Shown: one piece after another, positions 1-8,453 of the stretch
How positions within the stretch are numbered: the stretch's first letter is position 1
How the letters are laid out: each line of letters opens with the position of its first letter
Assembly (NCBI RefSeq): GCF_009925085.1
Contig: NZ_JAABNR010000006.1
Location: forward strand, 1 to 64,000
DNA from: Stagnihabitans tardus
Lineage (GTDB): Bacteria > Pseudomonadota > Alphaproteobacteria > Rhodobacterales > Rhodobacteraceae
Length of the DNA stretch: 64,000 nucleotides
Direction of reading: 5' to 3'
Position numbers and translations under genes: made by a program
Notes under the pieces: generated by a model
Told to the model about the DNA's origin: nothing
What the model saw: the letters and a program-made list of their open reading frames with translations, nothing else
Databases searched by the model: none

Positions 1-74
1 AGACCCCACGGAAGTGCCTGGGCTTCCGAACCCCCGCCGAAGTCTTCCGCGCCCATGTCCTTGGCCGAGGTCAT
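1..74 (-). CDS. Partial CDS at left edge, unknown
   Basis: A reading frame starts at ATG 74 on the minus strand (MTSAKDMGAEDFGGG...) and stays open for 24 codons until it leaves the window. The start is rich in Gly, Glu and Ala, as in a flexible N-terminus. A GGAGAG lies about 14 nt before the ATG, which is far for a ribosome site; an ATG at 56 is a second possible start. It lies downstream of, and in the same direction as, the membrane protein at 160-711. Too little is present to name a function, and it may not be a gene. Confidence 0.3.
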   Translation of the reverse strand, partial: MTSAKDMGAEDFGGGSEAQALPWG

Positions 75-159
75 CGCAAGGCGAAACTCTCCACCAAACC
101 AAAGTCGCATCTGGGCTAGCGCGCCCATGCGAGGCCCCGTTTTTCCCCGTCTTCCGGGC

Positions 160-711
160 TTATTTCATCAAGACCATCACAAGGACGAAGGCCAGCATCC
201 CCAGCGGCGGAAGCAGCATCATCGCAGCGAAGCTCCAGGCGGTTTCGGTCACCTGGGCCTCTTGCGCCAAGCGGTCCACAGCGCTCTCGGGATGACCCGG
301 CGCGCGGTTGATGCGGGTGCCCAGGGCCTTGACCTCGGCCTCCTCGAGCCCAAGGAGCGTCAGATCGAGCGTGACGTTCTTGCCCCCCGCCAAGGGCCGC
401 AGGACGAGGTAATCGCCAACGCGGCCTCCACGCGAATGCATCGAATAGCCCCAGACCGAGCCATAGTCGGCGAGAAGCAGCTGCCGCCTGCGACCGTAGA
501 GGCCGGTGTAGCAGATCATCTCGGGTGTCCAGGAAAGCCTTGGAGTTCCAATCACCTGGCTGTAAGCCATCGCTGCCAGCAGGCCCGTGAGCACGATCCG
601 CACGAGCCAGGTTCCGAGACCCGCCTGGCTCCAAAGAGTCAGTGCAAGGACCCCGCCGACAAGGAGGTAATGTTTCGCCCGCTTCGCCGAGCTTGCACGA
701 TAGGTCTCCAT
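160..711 (-). CDS. Small membrane protein with PH-like middle domain, unknown function
   Basis: 183 residues. Two hydrophobic segments near the N-terminus (about 14-30 and 33-51), a soluble beta-rich stretch of about 100 residues, and a third hydrophobic segment at the C-terminus (about 160-182). The soluble part (after WTPEMICYTGLYGRRRQL) resembles the short bacterial PH-type domains found in small membrane proteins; this is inferred from pattern only. The frame could extend to 921, but the ATG at 711 was chosen because the upstream part would overlap the divergent gene at 812 and the promoter-like AT-rich region between them. No function can be assigned. Confidence 0.6.
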   Translation of the reverse strand: METYRASSAKRAKHYLLVGGVLALTLWSQAGLGTWLVRIVLTGLLAAMAYSQVIGTPRLSWTPEMICYTGLYGRRRQLLLADYGSVWGYSMHSRGGRVGDYLVLRPLAGGKNVTLDLTLLGLEEAEVKALGTRINRAPGHPESAVDRLAQEAQVTETAWSFAAMMLLPPLGMLAFVLVMVLMK

Positions 712-756
712 CCCGCGACCCTGCCCGCGCGGCGTGAACCTTTCAAGCCCCTTCAC

Positions 757-778
757 ATATTGCGAAACGACTATATAT
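757..778. promoter_or_regulatory. AT-rich imperfect inverted repeat, possible ArsR/BigR-type operator
   Basis: Between two divergent genes lies ATAT (757-760), a 12-nt centre, and ATATAT (773-778), in otherwise very GC-rich DNA. ATAT-flanked sites are typical for BigR/SqrR-type persulfide-sensing ArsR repressors, which control metallo-beta-lactamase-fold sulfur enzymes like the one that follows at 812. It could equally be simple promoter -10 sequence. Confidence 0.3.
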
Positions 779-811
779 CTGCCATGCTGAGCCCATCCCC
801 CGGAGGCCCCC

Positions 812-1666
812 ATGTCGCCCGAAGTCCACAGCTTTTTCGACCCCGCCACCAACACGATCAGCCATATCGTCCGCGACCCCGGCAGCCTGGCCTGCGCCGT
901 GATCGACTCGGTCATGGACATCGACTATGCCGCCGGGCGCATCACCACGAGCCATGCGGACGAGATGATCGCTTTCATCCGCGCCAAGGGCTGGGTGCTG
1001 GAGTGGCTGATCGAGACCCATGTCCATGCCGACCACCTTTCAGCGGCGCCCTATATCCAGGCGGCCTTGGGCGGCAAGATCGGCATCGGGGCGCAGATCA
1101 CGGTGGTGCAAGAGGTCTTCGGCAAGATCTTCAACGAGGGCACCGAGTTCCAGCGCGACGGCAGCCAGTTCGACGCGCTGTTTCAGGACGGCGATACCTA
1201 TCAGATCGGCGCGCTCACGGCGCGGGCGATCCATACGCCGGGCCATACGCCGGCCTGCATGACCCATGTCATGGGCGATGCGGCCTTCGTGGGCGACACG
1301 CTCTTCATGCCCGACGGTGGCTCGGCCCGGGCCGATTTCCCCGGGGGCGATGCCGGGCAACTTTATGATTCCATGCAGAAAATCCTCGCCCTGCCCGATC
1401 AGACCCGGCTTTTCATGTGCCATGACTATGGCCCCAATGGCCGCGACATCAGGTGGGAGACCACGGTGGCCGAGGAACGCGCGCACAACATCCACCTGGC
1501 CGGGCGCACGCGCGAAGAGTTCATCGCCATGCGCGAGGCGCGGGATGCGACGCTGGCGGTGCCCAAGCTCATCATCCCCTCGCTTCAGGTCAACATGCGC
1601 GCTGGAGAGATCCCGACCGACAGCGCGGGCCGCCCCATGCTGAAAGTGCCGATCAACGGTCTCTGA
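812..1666 (+). CDS. MBL-fold metallohydrolase, persulfide dioxygenase/Blh-like
   Basis: 284 residues, a full-length metallo-beta-lactamase-fold enzyme. The metal-binding motif THVHADH is at 69-75, followed by HTPGHT (141-146) and an Asp in VGDTLF (about 162). The central and C-terminal layout (CHDYGPNGRD, then a loop with RTREEFIAMRE) matches the ETHE1/CstB/Blh branch, which oxidises glutathione persulfide or related sulfane sulfur in the cytoplasm. No rhodanese domain is fused and no sulfide:quinone reductase is nearby, so the exact substrate is inferred. GGAGG at 802-806 sits 5 nt before the ATG. An AT-rich inverted repeat at 757-778 may control it. Confidence 0.8.
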   Translation: MSPEVHSFFDPATNTISHIVRDPGSLACAVIDSVMDIDYAAGRITTSHADEMIAFIRAKGWVLEWLIETHVHADHLSAAPYIQAALGGKIGIGAQITVVQEVFGKIFNEGTEFQRDGSQFDALFQDGDTYQIGALTARAIHTPGHTPACMTHVMGDAAFVGDTLFMPDGGSARADFPGGDAGQLYDSMQKILALPDQTRLFMCHDYGPNGRDIRWETTVAEERAHNIHLAGRTREEFIAMREARDATLAVPKLIIPSLQVNMRAGEIPTDSAGRPMLKVPINGL

Positions 1667-1767
1667 CGCCTTGGCTTGCGAAAAATCCGGCTTCCGGGCA
1701 TAGTATTGCCAAGGCCCGGAAAGGGTTTGGCAAGACAAGTCCTGCAAGATCGGGACAAAGAGGCAGC

Positions 1768-3081
1768 ATGGTCGAAGTGGTGAAGAAAACCCGTGTCTTG
1801 ACGGATGCGACACAATCCCCCCGGCCCGAAGGCGGCTGGTCGCATGCGATCCGCACGGTCAAGGATGCGGTGATCGCGACCTCGACCCTGCAAGACCTGG
1901 TGCAGCCTGCGGGGGTCTTCGACGCCAAGGGCGACTTTGTCCATGAATCCGTGCTCTGGCGCGGGCGGGCCTTGATGGTCCCGCCGGAAACCATGCCCGA
2001 ACCGGTCGAAACCCTGCCCGGTCGCTGGCTTTGGGCGGGCGTGCTTCTGAACCATTTCGGCCATTTCCTGGTGGAATCCAGCGGGCGGCTTTGGGGGATC
2101 GACGCGGTTCAGGGCAAGCTGGACGGGGTCATCTTCATCTCCAAACGCGACGCCGACGAAGAGGGCGAGGCGCTGGAGCTTTCGGCCTTTCACCAGGGCT
2201 TCATGCGGCTTCTGGGCCTTGACCTGCCCTTCAAGGTGGTGACCCAGCCCACGCGGGTCGAGGTGCTGGAGGTGCCGGGCCAGGGCTTCGGCATCGGCGC
2301 GCTGGCCTCGGGGATCGCGCCTTTCCGCCAGTTCATCCGCAGCCGCTTCGCCAAGGATATCGCGCCGGAAGGCCCTGAAAAGCTGTATATTTCCCGCTCC
2401 GGTCTTTCGGCGGTGCGCGGCGGCATCCTGCATGAAGAGCGCATCGAAGAGCTGCTTTCCCCCCAGGGCTACGAGGTCTTCCACCCCCAGAAGCACCCGA
2501 TGGAGGTGCAGATCGCCCGCTACAAGGCGGCCAAGCAGATCGTCAGCCTCGATGGCTCGGCGCTGCATCTCCTGGCCATGGTCGGGCGCGAGGATCAGCA
2601 GGTCGCCATGATCAAGCGCCGCGATTCCGGGGCTTCGACCTCGATTGTCGCCCATCTGACCGGCTTTACCGGGCGGGCGCCCGAGGTCATCGACGTGATC
2701 AAGCAGGATTGGGTGCGCTCCGACCGCAAGAAGGCCGACCGGACCTCGATCGGCGAGCTGGATTTCGCGCGGCTCGCGGGGGAACTGGTCGCACGCGGCT
2801 TCCTGCCCCAGGGCATCACGGCCGAGGCCTTGAGCCCGCGTCAGGCCGAAAGGGCTATCATCCAGGTCGAAAAAGACCTGCGGCGGCGGAACCTGACCTT
2901 CCGGCCGGTGCCGCGCGGGGTGGATCCCGCGACGATCCCCCTGCCCCTGCGCGCCACGCTCTCGCGGTCGGAGATGAAGGAAGCCAAGCGCCAGCGCCAG
3001 GCAGAGGAAGCGCCCAATCCCTTGAACGCCCGCCGGATGGAGCGGATCAATCGCCGCTCTGTGAAGGATGCGGCGGAGTAG
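1768..3081 (+). CDS. Glycosyltransferase family 61 (DUF563) protein, copy 1
   Basis: 437 residues. The GT61 signatures are visible: GRWLWAGVLLNHFGHFLVES in the first third, KLYISRSGL in the middle, then GYEVFHPQKHPMEVQIARYK followed by SLDGSALHLLAM. Such enzymes transfer sugars during capsule or exopolysaccharide assembly; the sugar here is unknown. The C-terminal 40 residues are Arg/Lys-rich. The start at 1768 gives exactly the length of the convergent paralogue at 3085-4398 and lines up with it; longer upstream frames overlap the MBL gene. Its stop lies only 3 nt from the stop of that paralogue. A weak promoter (TTGCGA near 1676, CATAGT near 1699) may precede it. Confidence 0.85.
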   Translation: MVEVVKKTRVLTDATQSPRPEGGWSHAIRTVKDAVIATSTLQDLVQPAGVFDAKGDFVHESVLWRGRALMVPPETMPEPVETLPGRWLWAGVLLNHFGHFLVESSGRLWGIDAVQGKLDGVIFISKRDADEEGEALELSAFHQGFMRLLGLDLPFKVVTQPTRVEVLEVPGQGFGIGALASGIAPFRQFIRSRFAKDIAPEGPEKLYISRSGLSAVRGGILHEERIEELLSPQGYEVFHPQKHPMEVQIARYKAAKQIVSLDGSALHLLAMVGREDQQVAMIKRRDSGASTSIVAHLTGFTGRAPEVIDVIKQDWVRSDRKKADRTSIGELDFARLAGELVARGFLPQGITAEALSPRQAERAIIQVEKDLRRRNLTFRPVPRGVDPATIPLPLRATLSRSEMKEAKRQRQAEEAPNPLNARRMERINRRSVKDAAE

Positions 3082-3084
3082 GGC

Positions 3085-4398
3085 CTAGCCCCCCGCGTTT
3101 TCCGCTGCCCTGCGCGCCTCGCGGGCCAGTCGCCTTGGGTTGACGGGCTTGGTCGCATCCGGCTTCGCGCGGATCTTGATCTTCTTGCCCTTGGTCGCCT
3201 TGGCCTGACCCTCCGCCACGATGTCGCGCTTGCGCTGGCCGCGTTCCTTCTTGGCGGGCTTTGGGTGGTCCAGGCCAATGGGGCGGAAATACAGCCCCTT
3301 TTTCGGCATCTGCCCCTCGAGCCCGGCAATGAAGTCACCGACTTCGGGCGCCGAGAAGCCGGTCAAGGCCTGGTCCGGCGCCAGGAACCCGTGTTCCGCC
3401 AGCTTCTCGCCCAGGAGCTGGAAATCCACCTCGCCATAGGACATGTTGTCGGCAAAGCGGCGGTCCGACCGCATCCAGTGCCGCTGGATCGCATCCAGCA
3501 CCACGGGGCTTTGCCCGGTGAAGCCCGCCAGGTGATCGACGATCCCATCCGGCGCCGAGCCCGGGCGGCGCTTGATCACTGCGACGCGCTGATCCGGCCC
3601 GGCCACCAGCGCGAAAAGATGCAGCGCCGAGCCGTCGATGCTGATGACCTGTTTCGCCGCCTTGTAGCGCGCGATCTGCGCCTCGAGCCCGTGTTCCTGC
3701 GGGTGGAAAGCCTCGTAGCCATGATCCTGCAACTGCGCCTCGAGCCGGCTTTCCAGCACGATCCCGCCCAGGTCCGCATCGAGCCTGCTGCGCGAGATGT
3801 AAAGCTTGTCGCCGCCCTGAGGCGCGATATCCTTGGCAAAGCGCGTTTGGACAAAGTGCCGGAAATGCGCCGCCCCGCCGATCAAGGGCCCGATGCCGAA
3901 ACCCTGCCCCGGCACGACCAGCGTCTCGACCCGCGTGGGCCTGGTGACGATCCGCACCGGCAGGTCGGTCTGCAAGAGCCGCAGGAAGAGCCTCTGCCAG
4001 GGTTTCAACTCGGGCGATGGCCCGGAGGAAAAGCCGCTTTCCGGGATAAAGAGGATGCCATCGACCTTCTCATGATCGAGCCCCCAGAGACGGCCGAGGC
4101 TTTCCATGATGAAATGGCCGAAATGGTCCATCAGGACGCCGCCCCAAAGCCAGCGGCCCGCCAGGGGCTCGGCCTCTTCGGGGAAGGGCGGCGGGGTCAT
4201 CAGCGCCCTGCCCCGCCAATGCACCGCCTGGGGCACATAGACCCGGTCGGCGTCGAAAACCCCCGAAGGGTGGACGAGATAACCCTGGTTGACATGGGCG
4301 ATGGTGGCCTGATCCACCACGCGCAGGCTGCCCGACCAGCCACCCGCCGCATGGGGGGCGGTGTTGGGATCATCCGAGGGCGTGAACTTCCAGGCCAT
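3085..4398 (-). CDS. Glycosyltransferase family 61 (DUF563) protein, copy 2
   Basis: 437 residues, the same length as the convergent gene at 1768-3081 and alignable along its whole length (WRGRALM, GRWLWGGVLMDHFGHFIMES, KLYISRSRL, YEAFHPQEHGLEAQIARYK, SIDGSALHLFAL), so the two are paralogues in tail-to-tail orientation. It has the GT61 sugar-transferase core and a basic C-terminal tail. It is the last gene of a five-gene minus-strand operon: its ATG (4396-4398) shares one base with the stop of the upstream GT2-like gene (TGATG), which indicates translational coupling. Role inferred: sugar transfer in a surface glycan. Confidence 0.85.
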   Translation of the reverse strand: MAWKFTPSDDPNTAPHAAGGWSGSLRVVDQATIAHVNQGYLVHPSGVFDADRVYVPQAVHWRGRALMTPPPFPEEAEPLAGRWLWGGVLMDHFGHFIMESLGRLWGLDHEKVDGILFIPESGFSSGPSPELKPWQRLFLRLLQTDLPVRIVTRPTRVETLVVPGQGFGIGPLIGGAAHFRHFVQTRFAKDIAPQGGDKLYISRSRLDADLGGIVLESRLEAQLQDHGYEAFHPQEHGLEAQIARYKAAKQVISIDGSALHLFALVAGPDQRVAVIKRRPGSAPDGIVDHLAGFTGQSPVVLDAIQRHWMRSDRRFADNMSYGEVDFQLLGEKLAEHGFLAPDQALTGFSAPEVGDFIAGLEGQMPKKGLYFRPIGLDHPKPAKKERGQRKRDIVAEGQAKATKGKKIKIRAKPDATKPVNPRRLAREARRAAENAGG

Positions 4399-6629
4399 CA
4401 GTGCTGCGCCTCGCCTTCCTGTTCGACGGTAAAGAAGAAATCCGGCGCCAGGCTTTCGGCGAGCGCGATTTCATCGGGGATGACATGGGGGCCGATGGCA
4501 AAGACGGCCGAGCCGAAATGCGCCTGGCGATGGGTCAGGTTGCGCATCCTTTGCCCGGTCAGCTCCTGGTAAAACGCCATCTGGTCCTCGCGCGTTTTCA
4601 GCTCCGCGATCTTCTCGCGGTGCTTGGCGACGGAGTAGTCATGCGCCGCCCGGATCTCGGGGTCGGAGAGAAGCCGCTCTATCTCGGCCTGCAACCTTGG
4701 CAGCATCCGCATGATCGAGCGGTCCTGGTCGACGTTATGCGACATGCGGAACCAGTAGTTCTTGCCCTGGTCGCGGTCAGTGTGGTTCACGCGGCCCCGG
4801 TCGCGCTTCACGAGGAAGCTCTCGACCGACCTTACAGCGTAATGATTGAGCTGCACCCAATCATAGCCATAGGTCGAGGTCGTCGAGCGCCACCCGTTCC
4901 GCAGCGTGCTCTTCGGCATCGGCTTGCCGTTGCCGTTCACCCAATGGATCTTCTCCCAATGTTCGGGCTGAAGACCTTTGGGCCGATGGACCCCGAACTT
5001 GCGGAAAATGTCGATCCGGCGGAAGAGCGTCTTGAAGCCCCAGGCCTGGTGCGGCTTGCGGATCAGCTCGGGCGCGCAGCGGTCGAACTGGGCAATGATC
5101 GGCTGATCGACATAATCCACCACGCCTGAGTCTCCGAAAAGCCGCCAGGTCATCGAGATCAGGTTTGCGCCCTCGCAAGCCCGGTACAGGTCGGAGAGCG
5201 TGCCATCCCCGATCTTTATGTCAATGAATTCATCGACATCCATGCAGACGGCCCAGTCGGCCTCTTGCACCACCGGCTCGCTCTCGCTGGCCTCCAGCGC
5301 GGTATACTGCGGGCTCTGCGCATCGCCCTTTTGCCAAGGATTGGCGCGGTGCTGGCAGATCCCCTTGTCCTGCAACAGCTGAAGAAAGGTATCCGTCCCA
5401 TCCGTGCAGTCATTGGTATAGACGATGAAACCATCCACCCCGATGACCCGGTGATAGGCGATCCATTCCAGCAGAAAGGGCCCCTCGTTCTTCATGCAGG
5501 TGACGATCGTGGTCTTGAGATCCTCGGGCGCCTTGTCGCCCGCCTCCTTGACCTCGGTCGCAGGCGCGCGGACCGGGTCGTGGCCCAAGGCGCGGGCCAG
5601 GTCCAGAAGCCGCGCATCCTCGATCACCGAGGTCTTGGGGACGAGCTTGGAGGTGGCTTGACCCGGCACCCGCAGCCCCATGGCGCGCCAGAACATCAAC
5701 GTGGGGGCGTCGTCAGGCGTATCGGTCACCCGCACCAGCCGCCAAGAGCGCGAGAGCCCCGCAACACGCGGACAGACCGCCCAGCGGCTGATGCCGAAGC
5801 TTTGGTCGAATTGCCGGACGATGTGGTCGCCGAAAGCCGCCTCCCGTCCCGCCCGCACCCGCCAGGGGTAAGAGGGCACCCCGGCGAGGCGGATGGCCCC
5901 ATGGCTCTGCACCAGGTCGAAAGGGTTGGCGCCCAAGGGCAGGATATCGCAGGCGTCAAGACAAGCCACCGCCCGCGCCTCGGCCAGGAAGCGCCACTTG
6001 GCAAGCTCATAGACCAGGGCCTCGGCGAGGTTTGAACGCCAGGGATCGGGCGCAGGCGCCTCCATCCGCCCGCGGCCCGGGGCGGCGGGGGCCATATAGA
6101 CCTCGGTCAGGGCGGGCTCCGGCTTGCCCAAAGGCAGGGGGGAGGTCAGGAGGACGACGGTCATCTCGACCTCCAGCGCCTCCAGCGCCTGGGTCAGGGC
6201 CGCCTCGAACCCCGGCTCCGGGGTCTCGCATCGGTCGTAGAAAACCGCGCCGGAGACGCCAAAAGCCAGGGCGTGATGCGCCAGGCCTTCCGCCAGTTGT
6301 GCGGGCGTCTCGGCGAGGCGGCTGCCCAGGATCACATTGCGCCCCCGGAAGAGCCCAAGCTCCGCCGGGCTTTCGGTCAGGGCAACCCGGACGCCGGATT
6401 TCAGCGCCACCCCCCCCTCGCCCCGCGCCACGAGCATGACCGAGCCGCCCATCTCATGGGCCTCCTCGATGATGACGGCGCCCAAGGCGCGGGCCGGGTC
6501 GAAGCCCTGCACATCCGTCCCCGCGCCGAAAAAGACGCGGAGCCGCCCGTCCTCACCCCGGACGGCGTCCAGAAGCCGCGCGTCTTTGTCGCTTGCGCCA
6601 AGCTTGCGGCGCAGAACCTGAACCGCCAT
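4398..6629 (-). CDS. GT2-like glycosyltransferase with unknown N-terminal domain
   Basis: 743 residues in two parts. The C-terminal half (from about 370) is a GT2-like (Glyco_tranf_2_4 type) domain: TTIVTCMKNEGPFLLEWIAYH, then YTNDCTDGTD, then the metal/nucleotide motif MDVDEFID, and later HYAVRSVESFLVKRDRGR. The first 340 or so residues are not recognised; they contain GVPSYPWRVRAGREAAFGDHIV, which is seen in related bacterial glycan proteins, and could be a second, degenerate transferase domain. The start at 6629 overlaps the stop of the GSCFA gene by one base, and the stop overlaps the next GT61 start by one base, so the three are translated as a unit. Substrate unknown. Confidence 0.8.
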   Translation of the reverse strand: MAVQVLRRKLGASDKDARLLDAVRGEDGRLRVFFGAGTDVQGFDPARALGAVIIEEAHEMGGSVMLVARGEGGVALKSGVRVALTESPAELGLFRGRNVILGSRLAETPAQLAEGLAHHALAFGVSGAVFYDRCETPEPGFEAALTQALEALEVEMTVVLLTSPLPLGKPEPALTEVYMAPAAPGRGRMEAPAPDPWRSNLAEALVYELAKWRFLAEARAVACLDACDILPLGANPFDLVQSHGAIRLAGVPSYPWRVRAGREAAFGDHIVRQFDQSFGISRWAVCPRVAGLSRSWRLVRVTDTPDDAPTLMFWRAMGLRVPGQATSKLVPKTSVIEDARLLDLARALGHDPVRAPATEVKEAGDKAPEDLKTTIVTCMKNEGPFLLEWIAYHRVIGVDGFIVYTNDCTDGTDTFLQLLQDKGICQHRANPWQKGDAQSPQYTALEASESEPVVQEADWAVCMDVDEFIDIKIGDGTLSDLYRACEGANLISMTWRLFGDSGVVDYVDQPIIAQFDRCAPELIRKPHQAWGFKTLFRRIDIFRKFGVHRPKGLQPEHWEKIHWVNGNGKPMPKSTLRNGWRSTTSTYGYDWVQLNHYAVRSVESFLVKRDRGRVNHTDRDQGKNYWFRMSHNVDQDRSIMRMLPRLQAEIERLLSDPEIRAAHDYSVAKHREKIAELKTREDQMAFYQELTGQRMRNLTHRQAHFGSAVFAIGPHVIPDEIALAESLAPDFFFTVEQEGEAQH

Positions 6630-7681
6630 CAGCCCTTCTTCGCCTTCTGCCGCTCGGCCTTGCGGGCCTGGCGTTCCTCTTCCGACCTTTTGCGGGTCTT
6701 TTCCTCGGTCTCCGTCTCGGGCGCCGCAGCCCCGAGATGGGCGGCGGTAAAGACCTGCATGACCCTCGCCACGCCCGCCTCGGTGACCTGGCGGAAGTTG
6801 GGTTCGAAGAACGAGATCCCTGCCCTTGTCGAAGTCACGATTTCATAAGACGGGAAGTAGTCGACCTCGGGGAAGTCTTCGTAAAGCTCCCCCGCCACCG
6901 CCCGCAGCACCGATTTCGACCAGGTGGTCGCGGCCAGGATATGCCCGCCCGAGGCCGTCGCCGTCAAAGGCACCGGCGAAACCGTGAGCAAAACCCGCAG
7001 CTTGGGGTTGGTCTCTTTCAGCCGCGCGAGCGCCGCCACCAGGTCCGCCCGCACCTCTGCCGCGCGGAAATTTACAAAGCCATGGACCGACGGATCATAG
7101 ACCCCCGCCACCGTCCCCGGCGCAATCGCATAGACCTGGCCCGAGGGCTTGTGCATCCAGGCCTCGGTCAGACCCAGGGTAAAGATGAAGACATCGGCCT
7201 GGGAGAAGACCTCCTTCACCGCCGCGAGGTGCTTGACGCGGGCGGCTTTCACCGCCTCGGCGCTGTCGAGGCCTTGCGGGTCGACATTGGGCCGCATCGC
7301 ATCATGGAAGCGGCCGCCCTTGGTCCAGATCGCGTCGAAGTCGCGCGGGCCGTCCCAGGCTTCCTCCATCAACTGCCGCAGCTGGCGGGTGGTGTAGATG
7401 TTCCCATAGCGCGCCGAATACATGCCGTAGCCGTTCTCGCCATGCCGCTCCGGCGCCAGCCCTTCTGGTGCGGGTTCGGCATCCAGCACCGTGAAGCCAT
7501 TCTTGCGGAGCGCCCGGCCGACATGCTGGGCAAAGCAGGAGCCCGCCGTGACGATGCGGTCAGTCTTCGACAGGGCCCATTTCGGACGGTAGAGATCAGC
7601 GGGGGGATAATCGCCCTCCTGATAGCCGGTGCGCCAGAAGGCGCGGGGCTCAAGGCCTTGATAGGGAGATATCTTTTCCAT
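6629..7681 (-). CDS. GSCFA-domain protein (SGNH-type esterase/acyltransferase family)
   Basis: 350 residues. The family-naming motif GSCFAQHVG starts at residue 47, so the predicted nucleophile Ser48 is present. FTLGLTEAW and LTVSPVPLTAT in the middle and the conserved SYEIVTS near the C-terminus complete the GSCFA core. The last 35 residues are highly charged (EEKTRKRSEEERQARKAERQ). GSCFA proteins are predicted to act as acyl-esterases or acyltransferases on surface polysaccharide; no substrate has been assigned here. The gene sits between an SGNH-like gene (7 nt gap) and a GT2-like gene (1 nt overlap). A diverged paralogue lies two genes upstream at 8450-9388. Confidence 0.85.
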   Translation of the reverse strand: MEKISPYQGLEPRAFWRTGYQEGDYPPADLYRPKWALSKTDRIVTAGSCFAQHVGRALRKNGFTVLDAEPAPEGLAPERHGENGYGMYSARYGNIYTTRQLRQLMEEAWDGPRDFDAIWTKGGRFHDAMRPNVDPQGLDSAEAVKAARVKHLAAVKEVFSQADVFIFTLGLTEAWMHKPSGQVYAIAPGTVAGVYDPSVHGFVNFRAAEVRADLVAALARLKETNPKLRVLLTVSPVPLTATASGGHILAATTWSKSVLRAVAGELYEDFPEVDYFPSYEIVTSTRAGISFFEPNFRQVTEAGVARVMQVFTAAHLGAAAPETETEEKTRKRSEEERQARKAERQKAKKG

Positions 7682-7688
7682 CCTGTCC

Positions 7689-8453
7689 TCACATGCGCTG
7701 CAGGGCGGGCAGAACCTCGGGCCAGATCGCGGCGCCGAAATCCCCGTTCATATGGGCGGCATCCGTGCCCCCACCCTCACCCGAAATCAGCCGCGAGGCG
7801 TCCTTGTTATAGGCGAGCCGCGTGGTGATCCCATGGGCGACGGTAACAGCCGGCTGCGGCAGAAATTGGGCATGGGGGGGGAGGCTCGCGGCCACCGTGT
7901 CACGGAACATCTGGCCGATGGCATCGCCGTCGCCCGCGCTGATCGCCGCCTCCCAGCCATAGTCCGGCACGCCCTTGGCGCCTGCCCGGATCCATTCGGC
8001 CCAGAGCGGCTCGGCCAGGGCCAGGACCTTGCGGCCCTGCAGATGCCCCGCCGTGACCCCCATCAGCGTATCGGCATAGCGTTCGGTCAGGAAGTCGCGG
8101 GCGAAACCGGGATGGACCAGGCCCTTGCCTTCCGTCCCCTTCAGGCCGACCCAGGCATGGCTCTTGTAGAACCTCAGGATGCGCTTGACCGAGACATTGA
8201 GGCCGATGAGGAAAAACGCTTCATAGTCGTCGAGGACGATGTGATCCGCGCCGCCCATGCGCTGGAAATGCTCGGCGATGTCCTTGCGTTTGGGCGTCAG
8301 GCGGCCATTCTCGGCGCGCAGATGGCGGACGCCGTCCGAGGGGGCACCGAAGAAAACAGGCGTCAGATCAGGGGCTTGGCCCTTGGCCTTCAACTGGTCC
8401 CAGCCAAGCTTCAGGGCCGCGATATGCGAATTGCCGATGACGCAGAGCCTCAT
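7689..8453 (-). CDS. SGNH/GDSL-like hydrolase-type protein
   Basis: 254 residues. It opens with MRLCVIGNSHIAALKLGW, the GNSH block I of SGNH-like proteins with the Ser at residue 9, and ends with TDAAHMNGDFGAAIW, where Asp and His of a DxxH block V are present. Blocks II and III are less clear. No signal peptide is seen, so a cytoplasmic action on a glycan precursor is more likely than surface action. It overlaps the upstream gene by 4 nt (ATGA at 8450-8453) and is followed 7 nt later by the GSCFA gene. Enzyme activity is inferred from two motifs and the neighbourhood. Confidence 0.65.
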   Translation of the reverse strand: MRLCVIGNSHIAALKLGWDQLKAKGQAPDLTPVFFGAPSDGVRHLRAENGRLTPKRKDIAEHFQRMGGADHIVLDDYEAFFLIGLNVSVKRILRFYKSHAWVGLKGTEGKGLVHPGFARDFLTERYADTLMGVTAGHLQGRKVLALAEPLWAEWIRAGAKGVPDYGWEAAISAGDGDAIGQMFRDTVAASLPPHAQFLPQPAVTVAHGITTRLAYNKDASRLISGEGGGTDAAHMNGDFGAAIWPEVLPALQRM

